The position numbers were made by a program, and so were the translations under genes. Below, piece after piece: positions 55,830 through 63,389 of a stretch of DNA of 64,000 nt (within the stretch, counting starts at the first letter, position 1; each line of letters begins with the position of its first letter). This DNA comes from Bradyrhizobium sp. WBAH42 (GTDB taxonomy: Bacteria; Pseudomonadota; Alphaproteobacteria; Rhizobiales; Xanthobacteraceae): contig NZ_CP036533.1 of assembly GCF_024585265.1 (NCBI RefSeq), positions 1,178,001 to 1,242,000 on the forward strand, read 5' to 3'. Below the pieces are notes generated by a model. It saw nothing but the letters and a program-made list of their open reading frames with translations. It was not told the origin of the DNA and made no database searches.

Positions 55830-56804
55830 ATGATCACTCGCCGTACCGCGCTGGGCCTGCTCGCCGCCAGTCCGCTTGCCGCCACCCCGCTGTCGAAGGC
55901 CCTTGCCGCCGATTATCCGGCCCGTCCGGTGAAATGGGTGGTGGGCTATCCGCCGGGCGGCGCCACCGACATCCTGGCACGGCTGATCGGCCAGCGGCTG
56001 TCGGAAAAGCTCGGCCAGCAATTCGTGATCGAGAACAAGCCGGGCGCCGGAAACAACATCGCGACCGAATCGGTCATCAATGCCGAGCCCGACGGCTACA
56101 CGCTGCAGCTGGTCAATCCGGCCAACTACATCAACGCCTCGCTCTACGCCAATCTGAAGTTCAACTTCGTGCGCGACATCGCGCCGGTCGCCTCGTTCCA
56201 GCGCGTGCCGAACGTGATGACCGTCAACAAGGACGTGCCGGCCAAGAACGTCGCCGAGTTCATCGAGTACGTGAAGGCCAATCCCGGCAAGGTGAACATG
56301 GCTTCGTCCGGCAACGGCACCTCGGTGCATCTGTCCGGCGAGATGTTCATGGCCATGACAGGCTGCAAGATGCAGCACGTGCCCTATCGCGGCGCCGCGC
56401 CCGCGATCACCGACATGCTCGCCGGCCAGGTGCAGGTGATCTTCGACAACATGCCCTCGATCATCCAGCACATCCGCTCCGGCAGCCTGCGCGCCATCGG
56501 CGTCACCACCACGGAACGCTCGCCGCAGCTGCCCGACGTGCAGCCGATCGCCGACACCGTGAAGGGCTATGAGGCGAGCGCGCTGTTCGGCATGGGCGCG
56601 CCGAAGAACACGCCGAAGGAGATCATCGCCAAGCTCAACGCCGAGGTCAACGCGGTGATCAAGGAGCCCGACATGGCCAAGCGCCTGGTCGAACTCGGCG
56701 GCGAGCCGCGGGTGCAGACGCCCGAGGCGTTCGGCGAGGAGATCAAGGCCGAGACCGAGAAGTGGAAGAAGGTCGTCGAGTTCGCCGGCCTGAAGGTCGA
56801 GTAG
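55830..56804 (+). CDS. Bug-family tripartite tricarboxylate transporter substrate-binding protein
   Basis: A 324-residue periplasmic binding protein of the Bug/TctC family. The signal, MITRRTALGLLAASPLAATP, may be Tat-type because of RR. The binding-pocket segments are VKWVVGYPPGGATDILAR, VIENKPGAGNNIATESVI, GYTLQLVNPANYI, PYRGAAPAITDMLAGQVQVI and FGMGAPKNTPKEIIAKLNAE. The ligand is probably a carboxylate. No TctAB membrane genes adjoin it, which is common for the many Bug proteins. ATG 55830 follows GGGAGA. A terminator is at 56829-56856. Confidence 0.93.
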   Translation: MITRRTALGLLAASPLAATPLSKALAADYPARPVKWVVGYPPGGATDILARLIGQRLSEKLGQQFVIENKPGAGNNIATESVINAEPDGYTLQLVNPANYINASLYANLKFNFVRDIAPVASFQRVPNVMTVNKDVPAKNVAEFIEYVKANPGKVNMASSGNGTSVHLSGEMFMAMTGCKMQHVPYRGAAPAITDMLAGQVQVIFDNMPSIIQHIRSGSLRAIGVTTTERSPQLPDVQPIADTVKGYEASALFGMGAPKNTPKEIIAKLNAEVNAVIKEPDMAKRLVELGGEPRVQTPEAFGEEIKAETEKWKKVVEFAGLKVE

Positions 56805-56828
56805 CGATCTCGTGATGACCGGGAAGAG

Positions 56829-56856
56829 AGCCCTGCCGTTCGGCAGGGCTTTTTTC
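56829..56856 (+). terminator. rho-independent terminator after the Bug-type gene
   Basis: Perfect stem AGCCCTGCC / GGCAGGGCT with loop GTTC and a run of Ts. Confidence 0.93.
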
Positions 56857-56935
56857 TTTGCGTTGCTTGGTTGATGCAGCCTGCGTCCAGCAACAGATCA
56901 CGCAGTCGTGCGGATCCGCGTCTGCGGGTTCCGGC

Positions 56936-56984
56936 TTGACGCTGTCGCGCTCGCGTCTATACTAAACCACATGGTTAAGTATAG
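56936..56984 (+). promoter_or_regulatory. promoter and operator of the arsR operon
   Basis: TTGACG (56936-56941), a 16-bp spacer, TATACT (56958-56963). An almost perfect 28-bp palindrome covers 56957-56984: CTATACT, A, AACC, ACAT, GGTT, A, AGTATAG. It spans the -10 box and the ATG at 56971. The expected transcription start (about 56970) would leave a leaderless mRNA. Confidence 0.8.
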
Positions 56985-57423
56985 GGACGAGACGCTGGAC
57001 CGGACTTTTGCGGCGCTGTCCGACCCGACGCGGCGTGCCTTGCTGGCGCGCCTCGGCGAGCAGGACGGCCTGTCGGTGAGCGAGCTGGCGGCCCCGTTTG
57101 CGGTGTCGCTGCCGGCGATCATGAAGCATCTCGACGTGCTCACGGATGCCGGGCTGATCGTGCGCGAGAAGACCGGGCGCACGGTTGCCTGCCGGCTGAC
57201 CGCGCAACCGATGGAGCAGGCGATGAACTGGCTCAATCGCTATGCGCAGTTCTGGTCCCACAATCTCGATCGCCTCGCCGCCTTCGTGGAGGAAGAGACA
57301 TGGCCAACGCAGTCGCCAACGCCGCCGAACGCCCGGCAGAACGACCAAGCCTCACGCTCACGCGCCGGCTCCGCGCGCAGCCGCAAAAGGTCTACGCCGC
57401 CTGGACGCAAGCCGCGCAGCTAG
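56971..57423 (+). CDS. ArsR-family winged-helix repressor
   Basis: A 150-residue ArsR/SmtB-type regulator. It opens MVKYRDETLDRTFAALSDPT, then RRALLARLGEQDGLSVSELA, and the recognition helix SLPAIMKHLDVLTDAGLIVR, as in the SRPBCC-linked class that lacks metal-sensing Cys residues. Its operator overlaps the start codon, so it probably represses itself and the genes after it. The C-terminal about 45 residues are basic, low-complexity and lie in DNA that also codes for the start of the SRPBCC gene (124-bp overlap). The mRNA appears leaderless. It is the first gene of an operon with SRPBCC and DUF899. Confidence 0.88.
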   Translation: MVKYRDETLDRTFAALSDPTRRALLARLGEQDGLSVSELAAPFAVSLPAIMKHLDVLTDAGLIVREKTGRTVACRLTAQPMEQAMNWLNRYAQFWSHNLDRLAAFVEEETWPTQSPTPPNARQNDQASRSRAGSARSRKRSTPPGRKPRS

Positions 57424-57767
57424 CGCAATGGTTCGGGCCGCCGAACATGAAGCCGGCGACGCTTAAAGCCGAGCTCGACGTTCGCGTCGGCGGCCGGTTT
57501 CGCATCAGCTTCACTGGCGATGACGGCGAATATTTCGAGGCCGGCGGCCGTTATCGCGAGGTGATGCCGAACGAGCTTCTCGTCTTCACCTGGGCCTGGC
57601 ACTCGACGCCGGAGCGTGAATCGCTGGTGACGATCTCGCTGAAACCTGATGGCGCCGGCACCTTGATGATCTTCCATCACGCCCAGTTCTTCGACGAGAC
57701 CGCACGCGACAACCACCAGCGCGGCTGGAGCTCGTTGTTCGACAAGCTCGATGCTTTCGTCGCCTGA
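57300..57767 (+). CDS. SRPBCC (START/Bet v1-like, AHSA1-type) domain protein
   Basis: A 155-residue protein of the AHSA1/SRPBCC type. After a short Ala-rich start (MANAVANAAERPAE), the domain begins LTLTRRLRAQPQKVYAAWTQ, AQWFGPPNMKPATLKAELDV, GGRFRISFTGDDGEYFEAGG and ERESLVTISLKPDGAGTLMI. The hydrophobic cavity is expected to bind a lipophilic ligand. It is a usual partner of this ArsR class, whose inducer could be the same ligand. AGGAAGAG stands 3-8 bp before the ATG. It starts inside arsR and lies 14 bp before DUF899. Confidence 0.91.
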   Translation: MANAVANAAERPAERPSLTLTRRLRAQPQKVYAAWTQAAQLAQWFGPPNMKPATLKAELDVRVGGRFRISFTGDDGEYFEAGGRYREVMPNELLVFTWAWHSTPERESLVTISLKPDGAGTLMIFHHAQFFDETARDNHQRGWSSLFDKLDAFVA

Positions 57768-57781
57768 CCAAGGAGAACGCC

Positions 57782-58519
57782 ATGCAGCAACATCAGATCG
57801 TCTCGCGCGAGCAATGGATCGCCGCGCGCAAGGCCCTTCTGGACCATGAGAAAGAGTTGACCCAGGCCCGCGAACGGCTTGCCGACGAGCGCCGCCGGCT
57901 GCCCTGGGTCAAGGTCGACAAGGCGTACGAATTTGACGGGCCGAACGGCATTCTGTCGCTGGGCGACCTGTTCGAGGGCCGGCCGCAGCTCATCGTGCAG
58001 CACGTGATGTTCGCACCCGATTGGGAGGCGGCGTGCAAGAGCTGCTCGTTCTGGGCCGATGGGTTCGAGCGCATGGTGCCGCATTTGGCCGCGCGCGACA
58101 CCGCGATGGTTGCGGTCTCGCTGGCGCCAAGCGCAAAGCTCGAGGCGTTCAAGAAGCGGATGGGCTGGACCTTCGACTGGGTTTCCTCAGGCCGCAACGA
58201 CTTCAACCGCGATTACGGCGTGACGTACTCACAGGAAGAGGTCGCGACCGGCAAGCCGATGTATAATTTCGGGACCACGCCGCTGTACGGCCCCGAGCTG
58301 CCCGGCATCAGCGTGTTCTACCGCGACGAGGCCGGCGCGATCTTCCATACCTATTCCTGCTTCGCCCGCGGTCTCGACATGATGAACGCCGCTTATCAAT
58401 ATCTCGATCTCACCCCGCTCGGCCGTCACGAGGAAGGCCTGCCCTATCCGATGGACTGGGTGCGTCTGCGCGACCAGTACGAACCGCAGCCGGCGAAGGC
58501 GGCGTGCTGTCACGGGTGA
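57782..58519 (+). CDS. DUF899 family (thioredoxin-like fold) protein
   Basis: A 245-residue DUF899 protein with a thioredoxin-like fold. The blocks LPWVKVDKAYEFDGPNGILS, IVQHVMFAPDWEAACKSCSF, GRNDFNRDYGVTYSQEE and GISVFYRDEAGAIFHTYSCF are family hallmarks. The C-x2-C (CKSC) is a plausible redox centre, and an extra CC near the end (KAACCHG) could bind metal. Its function is not established. It may be a redox or detoxification enzyme linked to the SRPBCC partner. AAGGAG is before the ATG at 57782. It is the last gene of the ArsR operon. Confidence 0.92.
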   Translation: MQQHQIVSREQWIAARKALLDHEKELTQARERLADERRRLPWVKVDKAYEFDGPNGILSLGDLFEGRPQLIVQHVMFAPDWEAACKSCSFWADGFERMVPHLAARDTAMVAVSLAPSAKLEAFKKRMGWTFDWVSSGRNDFNRDYGVTYSQEEVATGKPMYNFGTTPLYGPELPGISVFYRDEAGAIFHTYSCFARGLDMMNAAYQYLDLTPLGRHEEGLPYPMDWVRLRDQYEPQPAKAACCHG

Positions 58520-58545
58520 GGGGGGCGCTCGACGCACATCAAATG

Positions 58546-58648
58546 TGTCATCGCCCGGCTTGACCGGGCGATCCAGTACTCCGCGACAGTTGTGGTTGAA
58601 TCGATGGGCCGCGGCGTACTGGATTCCCCGCTTTCGCGGGGAATGACA
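58546..58648. repeat. family F palindromic repeat
   Basis: Left unit TGTCATCGCCCGG-CTTGA-CCGGGCGATCCA. The mirrored right unit, read on the minus strand, is TGTCATTCCCCG-CGAAAG-CGGGGAATCCA, with a different stem and loop. It lies between convergent genes. Confidence 0.9.
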
Positions 58649-58685
58649 GCGGAGGGTGATATGCAGGGTGTGCCTTGCCCGATGG

Positions 58686-59930
58686 CTACCGCTTCGCGTC
58701 CGCCTGCTCCGTCGCATTGCACGAGATCAGCATCGTGTACGGCCGGGCGTTGGCGGCGATGTCGGTGGTCTTGAGCTCGCTCTTTGGCTCGGCGGTCTGA
58801 TAGGGCACGATCGAATTGTCGAGGAAGTCGCGCAGCACGCCGGTCTTGATGGCGAAGTTGATGTTCTCGGGGATGTTGCCGGTCGCCACCGCGATGCGCA
58901 AGGCCGGGATCTTGCCGGTGACCACGCCCACGACCTGGCCGGTGTTGTCGAACAGCGGCCCGCCGCTGTTGCCGGGCTGCACGGGTGCGCTGATCTGCAG
59001 GAAGCGCGAGTCGTTGCGCATGCCGCTGAGCGAGCTCACGATGCCGGTGGTCACGCTGAAGTCCGACGTCAGGATGCCGTGATAGGGAAAGCCGATCGCG
59101 ACGACGGAATCGCCGGAGCGGATCGAGCGGTCGCGGATCCGGGCGAAGTCCTTGAAGGTCGTCGTCGACGGCGCCTGCAACAGCGCGAGATCGTTGTTGG
59201 CGTCGCTCGACACGACGCGCAGCACCATTGCGGCTTCGCCGGTGAGATTGCCCTTGATGTCGCCGACGCAGCCGTCGATCACATGGTGGTTGGTGACGAT
59301 GTGCCCGCCCGTGCTGACGACGAAGCCGGTGCCGCTCCTGGCTCGGGCAGGCTTGCCGCCGGAGGGCGGTGCCGCCTGCTTCTCCGCCGTCGCCGCCGGC
59401 TTGGCCGCACCCTTGGTGAAATCGCCCGCCTTGTCGAGCCCGTCGGCTTTCACCTTGCTTACGCAGTTGGTCAGTGCCGCGATCACCGGCCCGGTCGACG
59501 TCAGATCGAAATTCAGAACGGCGCGACCGGCTGTCGCCACCATGAGGCTCGCCTTCTGAAAGGTGCGCACGACTTTGAGCGGCATGACGGCGGTGAGCAT
59601 GTTGGACTGGTACGCCGTAGCGTACAGCCTGGCTTGCTCCTGCCCGTCGAAGGTCACGTCGATCGCGGCGCTCTCGCCCTTGTTGAAGCGGTAGCTCGGA
59701 CTCGCAAAAGCCAGCGTCCAGGTGCCGGTGGCATTGTAACCCACGACGAGAATGACGCCGTTCGCGTAAGGCGTCGTCGCCGCGCAATGGGAGAACGCGC
59801 CCGGCTCGTCATTGCTGAACGCGCCGCCGATCCAGTTGCCGACATTGACGGTGCCGAACGGCCCCGCCGCGTTCGCTCCGACCACACTCAGCTGCAACAC
59901 CAACGCAACGACCAACGACCTCAACCACAT
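58686..59930 (-). CDS. trypsin-like (HtrA/DegP-type) serine protease, exported
   Basis: A 414-residue exported protein. The signal peptide is MWLRSLVVALVLQLSVVGANA. The N-terminal 190 residues are beta-rich and of unknown function (GTVNVGNWIGGAFSNDEPGA). Next comes a linker with Ala/Lys/Pro, then a trypsin-like domain: His in NHHVIDG (near GTGFVVSTGGHIVTNHHVID), Asp in SDANNDLALLQ, Ser in QPGNSGGPLFD. No PDZ domain follows, unlike DegP. It probably cleaves misfolded or specific periplasmic proteins. The ATG at 59928-59930 with GGGGGCTGG upstream is chosen. It shares the 59931-60135 gap with the next operon. Confidence 0.9.
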   Translation of the reverse strand: MWLRSLVVALVLQLSVVGANAAGPFGTVNVGNWIGGAFSNDEPGAFSHCAATTPYANGVILVVGYNATGTWTLAFASPSYRFNKGESAAIDVTFDGQEQARLYATAYQSNMLTAVMPLKVVRTFQKASLMVATAGRAVLNFDLTSTGPVIAALTNCVSKVKADGLDKAGDFTKGAAKPAATAEKQAAPPSGGKPARARSGTGFVVSTGGHIVTNHHVIDGCVGDIKGNLTGEAAMVLRVVSSDANNDLALLQAPSTTTFKDFARIRDRSIRSGDSVVAIGFPYHGILTSDFSVTTGIVSSLSGMRNDSRFLQISAPVQPGNSGGPLFDNTGQVVGVVTGKIPALRIAVATGNIPENINFAIKTGVLRDFLDNSIVPYQTAEPKSELKTTDIAANARPYTMLISCNATEQADAKR

Positions 59931-60038
59931 ACCAGCCCCCGGCAAACGCGCTTGCACCCATCTTATCCGCGAGGGCAGGTGAGGCGCAACCGTCAGTTGT
60001 CCGCTCTCATCGTTTCGGCTGCCCGCAGCAATTCGGGC

Positions 60039-60080
60039 TTGCATTTACTTTGCGGTGCCATATACTTTGCAATACAAAGT
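60039..60080 (+). promoter_or_regulatory. promoter and operator 1 of the regulator/uppS operon
   Basis: TTGCAT (60039-60044), a 16-bp spacer, TATACT (60061-60066). The palindrome ACTTTGCAATACAAAGT (60064-60080) overlaps the -10 box. A closely similar site lies before uppS at 61137-61153, so a single regulator likely binds both. Confidence 0.78.
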
Positions 60081-60135
60081 AACGGGACCAGCTGTCCTGC
60101 GAATGCCCGGGTGGAACGAGGTTTTGGCGGTGCCG

Positions 60136-60753
60136 ATGCGCGATCTCGACAAGGCGCTGGCCGACATCGTGGCGATCCGCAGCCAGATCGCGGCGGGCAC
60201 GGCCTTCCGCGGCTACGGCCCGGCAGCGATGGCTGCGACCGGCGCCGTCGCACTCATCACCGCCATTCTGCAGTTCTGGTTGCTGGATGATCCCACCGGC
60301 GAGCCGCTCGGCTTCTTCATCGGCTGGTTCATCGCCGCCGCGCTCTCGGGGCTGATCATCGGCATCGAGATGCGCGCGCGGTCGCGACGCCATCATTCCG
60401 GTCTCGCCGACGCGATGATTCACCAGGCGGTCGAGCAGTTCCTGCCGGCGGGCGTTGCCGGCGTTCTGCTCGCGGTGGTGATGTGGAAGTTCGCGAGCGA
60501 GACGCTGTGGCTGCTGCCGGGCCTGTGGCAGATCCTGGTGTCGCTCGGCATCTTCGCCTCGGTCCGCTCGTTGCCGCGCACCGTCGCGCTCGCCGGCGCC
60601 TGGTATTTCGTGTCCGGCTTCGCGGTCGTGGTGCTCGCGAGCCGAACCCACACGCTGTCGCCATGGACCATGGGGCTGCCCTTCGTGATCGGGCAATCGG
60701 TGATGGCGGCCATTCTGCATTTCGCCTCCGGAGACAACGATGTCGAAGACTGA
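60136..60753 (+). CDS. multi-pass membrane protein, first gene of regulator/uppS operon
   Basis: A 205-residue protein. After a short soluble start (MRDLDKALADIVAIRSQIAA), it has about five hydrophobic stretches, including AMAATGAVALITAILQFWLL, LGFFIGWFIAAALSGLIIGI and AGVAGVLLAVVMWKFASETL, then AWYFVSGFAVVVLASR. No family is recognised. It could sense or transport a lipid-like signal given its neighbours, which is an inference. Start choice is uncertain: ATG 60136 fits the homologue-like start, ATG 60103 is possible, and GTG 60055 would lie before the -10 box and is unlikely. It overlaps the regulator gene by 14 bp. Confidence 0.78.
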   Translation: MRDLDKALADIVAIRSQIAAGTAFRGYGPAAMAATGAVALITAILQFWLLDDPTGEPLGFFIGWFIAAALSGLIIGIEMRARSRRHHSGLADAMIHQAVEQFLPAGVAGVLLAVVMWKFASETLWLLPGLWQILVSLGIFASVRSLPRTVALAGAWYFVSGFAVVVLASRTHTLSPWTMGLPFVIGQSVMAAILHFASGDNDVED

Positions 60754-61114
60754 CAGCGCGCCCTTCTCCTATGAAGGGCTCGACCGCGTGATCCACGAGA
60801 AGGCGAGGCTCGGCTTGTTGACGTCGCTGATGGCGCATCCCAAGGGGCTGGCATTCGGCGATCTCAAGCAGCTCTGCGGCCTCACCGACGGCAATCTCAG
60901 CCGGCACCTTGCCGTGCTTCAGGAGGCCGGCCTCGTCGAGGTGACCAAGGGCTACGAGGGCAACCGTCCGCACACCACCTGCCGTCTCACCAAGGCCGGC
61001 CGCCGCCGCTTCCTCGACTATCTCGCCGTGCTCGAGCGGCTGGTGCGCGACGCGGCGAAGGCCGCCGGCCGCGAGGCGCCGCCGCTCGGCCGCCTCGGTA
61101 TCGCCTCGACCTGA
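60740..61114 (+). CDS. winged-helix DNA-binding regulator
   Basis: A 124-residue regulator with one winged-helix domain: GLDRVIHEKARLGLLTSLMA, FGDLKQLCGLTDGNLSRHLA (recognition helix region), EVTKGYEGNRPHTTCRLTKA and the wing/helix end GRRRFLDYLAVLERLV. It resembles the HTH_34/MarR-ArsR-like family of small regulators. No effector domain is present. The 17-bp palindromes before the membrane-protein gene and over the uppS start are the natural candidates for its binding sites. It overlaps the membrane-protein gene by 14 bp and lies 30 bp before uppS. Confidence 0.88.
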   Translation: MSKTDSAPFSYEGLDRVIHEKARLGLLTSLMAHPKGLAFGDLKQLCGLTDGNLSRHLAVLQEAGLVEVTKGYEGNRPHTTCRLTKAGRRRFLDYLAVLERLVRDAAKAAGREAPPLGRLGIAST

Positions 61115-61136
61115 TCCTCCCCCTTTTTGACCGGAG

Positions 61137-61153
61137 ACTTTGCAATGCAAAGT
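61137..61153 (+). promoter_or_regulatory. operator 2, overlapping the uppS start codon
   Basis: ACTTTGCAATGCAAAGT, differing from the operator at 60064-60080 by only one base. The uppS ATG (61145-61147) lies within it. I see no -10 box of its own. Confidence 0.75.
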
Positions 61154-61885
61154 GACATCACGTCCCGTAACGAGAAGCTTCATGTCGGCATCATCATGGA
61201 CGGCAACGGCCGCTGGGCGACGCGGCGCGGCCTGTCGCGCCTGCGCGGTCACGAGGCCGGCGTCGAGACCATCCGCCGCATCGTCGAGGCCGCCCCCAAG
61301 CAGGGCATCGGCACGCTGACGCTCTACGCCTTCTCCACGGACAATTGGCGGCGGCCGAAGGCCGAGGTCGCGGCGCTGATGACCTTGCTGCGCTTCTACC
61401 TCGCGAACGAAGTGCAGAGCCTCGTCAAGAACGGCGTGCGCCTCTCCGTCATCGGCCGCCGCGATCGCCTGCCCGACGGCATCGCCGCCGCGATCGCGCG
61501 CGCCGAGGCGGCCACCGCGGATGGCCGCGCGCTGCATGTGCGCATCGCCGTCGATTATTCCGCGCGCGACGCCATCCTCAATGCCGCGGCGAAGGCGGCC
61601 GCGCTGACCAGCCTCACCCGCGAAGCCTTCTCGCAGCTGGTCACAGGCGAGGCTGGCCTTCGCGACGTCGATCTCATCATCCGCACCTCGGGCGAGAAGC
61701 GGCTGTCAGACTTCCTGCTTTGGGAAGGCGCCTATGCCGAGCTGCACTTCACCGAGCGGATGTGGCCCGAATTCGACGCGGGCGATCTCGCCGAGGCGCT
61801 CGCCGCCTTCCACAACCGCGAGCGCCGCTTTGGCGGTCTGCAGGCGATCCTGCCAGGCGAAGTGCCTTCGCTGTCCCAGGTGTGA
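61145..61885 (+). CDS. uppS: isoprenyl (undecaprenyl-type) transferase
   Basis: A 246-residue cis-prenyltransferase that elongates farnesyl diphosphate with isopentenyl diphosphate. It has KLHVGIIMDGNGRWATRRGL with the catalytic Asp, RGHEAGVETIRRIVEAAPKQ, LYAFSTDNWRRPKAEVAALM and the late IIRTSGEKRLSDFLLWEGAY. Undecaprenyl diphosphate is the carrier lipid of peptidoglycan. The usual alphaproteobacterial copy sits with frr and cdsA, so this one, in an operon with its own regulator, may be a second, regulated enzyme with another chain length. The start codon lies inside an operator. Confidence 0.93.
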   Translation: MQSDITSRNEKLHVGIIMDGNGRWATRRGLSRLRGHEAGVETIRRIVEAAPKQGIGTLTLYAFSTDNWRRPKAEVAALMTLLRFYLANEVQSLVKNGVRLSVIGRRDRLPDGIAAAIARAEAATADGRALHVRIAVDYSARDAILNAAAKAAALTSLTREAFSQLVTGEAGLRDVDLIIRTSGEKRLSDFLLWEGAYAELHFTERMWPEFDAGDLAEALAAFHNRERRFGGLQAILPGEVPSLSQV

Positions 61886-61986
61886 CGCGCCTCGCGCCCG
61901 CCGGCTCCCCGCTGATTGCCGCCCGGCATGGATCGTGCTCTAGTATTCCGGCGCTGGGTATCGTCCCGCGACGGAGCTTTCGTACG

Positions 61987-62472
61987 ATGCGTGCAGTCCT
62001 CGATTATTGCACCGGCGGAACGGAGCGGCAGCTTGCCGCCGGCACGATCATCGTCGCCGAGGGGGGCACCTCCGGCCATCTCTACGTGCTGATGCAAGGC
62101 AGGCTCGAGGTGCTCAAGGGCGAGATGGTGGTCGCCACCGTCACCGAGCCCGGCGCGGTGCTGGGTGAGATGTCCGTGCTGCTGGGCCAGCCGCACACCG
62201 CAACCGTGCGGGCCTGCTCTGACGCCATCGTCTACGAGTTCGAGGATGCCGCCTCGTTCCTCGAGAAGGAGCCGGGCGTGGCCCTCCTGATCGCAAAAAT
62301 GCTGGCGCAGCGGCTCAACGTCGCCAACACTTACCTCGCCGATCTGAAGCGGCAATATGCCGGCCACGGTACGCATCTGGCCATGGTCGGCGAGGTGCTC
62401 CAGAGCATGATCAACCTGCCGCCGCTTGAGGTTTCGCCAGGCTCGGATCGGCAATCCGATCCAAGAATGTGA
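61987..62472 (+). CDS. cyclic nucleotide-binding domain protein
   Basis: A 161-residue protein with one cNMP-binding beta-barrel: RQLAAGTIIVAEGGTSGHLY, VLMQGRLEVLKGEMVVATVT, and the phosphate-binding segment PGAVLGEMSVLLGQPHTATV (G-E-M-S, as in Crp/PKA family cassettes), then AIVYEFEDAASFLEKEPGVA. It has no helix-turn-helix, so it is not a Crp-type regulator. It could be a stand-alone sensor. The DNA for its last 62 bp is shared, in antisense, with the metallophosphoesterase gene. ATG 61987 is used. Confidence 0.85.
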   Translation: MRAVLDYCTGGTERQLAAGTIIVAEGGTSGHLYVLMQGRLEVLKGEMVVATVTEPGAVLGEMSVLLGQPHTATVRACSDAIVYEFEDAASFLEKEPGVALLIAKMLAQRLNVANTYLADLKRQYAGHGTHLAMVGEVLQSMINLPPLEVSPGSDRQSDPRM

Positions 62473-63238
62473 GCCAGTCGGGCGGCGCCTCGATGGCGGC
62501 GGCGGGCCGCTGCAGCGGCGCATTCAGGTCGATCCACTGCGCCGCGCCGGCCGCCAGCCAGAACGCCTTGTCGGCATCGAGATCGAGCACGATGTAGGTC
62601 GGCGGACGGCCGGGTTGCAGGCCCGTGTTGAAGACCCAGGTCTGGCCCAGCCGATCGAACCACGATCCATTGCTGATGAAGGGTGATTGATGCACATGGC
62701 CCGAGATCACCATCGACGGCTGGTATTGCATGATCCACTGCACCAGCTCGACGTCGCCGAAGAAGCGCTTGCCGCCCCAGCTCGTCGGTGAATCCGCCGG
62801 CGGCGCATGATGCGCCCAGATCCAGCGCTGCGGCCTGACGGCTGCGGCATCGCGCAACTGCGCGACGAGGCGTTGCTTGACCTGAGGTCCGTCCCACCAC
62901 GGGCACACCGTGAACAGGGTATCGCCGACGTTAAGGCTGTCGCCGTCGCAGGCGATGCCGAGCTCGCGCACCTCCGAGATCCAGCGCGAAATCTTCTCAC
63001 CTTCGGCGTTGCGCTCGTCGAGGTCGTGATTGCCGGAGCAGAGGATCACGCGGGTCGTCGCGGCCAGCAGCGCGAGGTACTTCTTCACCACCACGATCTG
63101 GGCGCGGAAATCCACCATCGAGCCGATGTCGAGCGCGTCGCCGGCGAAGATCACGAGGTCGAATCGCGGCGCCGCGCTGACCAGCCAGTCGAGCTGAGGC
63201 AGCGAATAGTGCAAGTCGGCCACGACCAGGCAGCGCAT
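62411..63238 (-). CDS. calcineurin-like metallophosphoesterase
   Basis: A 275-residue two-metal phosphoesterase. Motifs: VADLHYSLPQL (D-x-H, residues 8-10), FAGDALDIGSM (G-D-x-x-D region), CSGNHDLDE (G-N-H-D), WAHHAPPADSP and VISGHVHQSPF (G-H-x-H). The substrate may be a cyclic nucleotide or another phosphoester. The adjacent gene for a cyclic nucleotide-binding protein, convergent and overlapping by 62 bp, makes a cyclic-nucleotide role tempting but unproven. The start MRCLVVADLHYS at 63238 is normal. A second leftward gene of unknown function follows upstream at 63390. Confidence 0.9.
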   Translation of the reverse strand: MRCLVVADLHYSLPQLDWLVSAAPRFDLVIFAGDALDIGSMVDFRAQIVVVKKYLALLAATTRVILCSGNHDLDERNAEGEKISRWISEVRELGIACDGDSLNVGDTLFTVCPWWDGPQVKQRLVAQLRDAAAVRPQRWIWAHHAPPADSPTSWGGKRFFGDVELVQWIMQYQPSMVISGHVHQSPFISNGSWFDRLGQTWVFNTGLQPGRPPTYIVLDLDADKAFWLAAGAAQWIDLNAPLQRPAAAIEAPPDWLTFLDRIADPSLAKPQAAAG

Positions 63239-63389
63239 TGAAAATCCGTCAGGTCAAAGCAATCGGAAGGCTTGCGAATTGACGGATATTGCCACGGCCG
63301 GCATCCAAGGCAAGAAGCAAACCGGCCCTGTCGGCCCCGCCGACGCGGCAAAAGGGCCGCGCCCGAGCCGATCGGGGGCCGGCCGTCTT

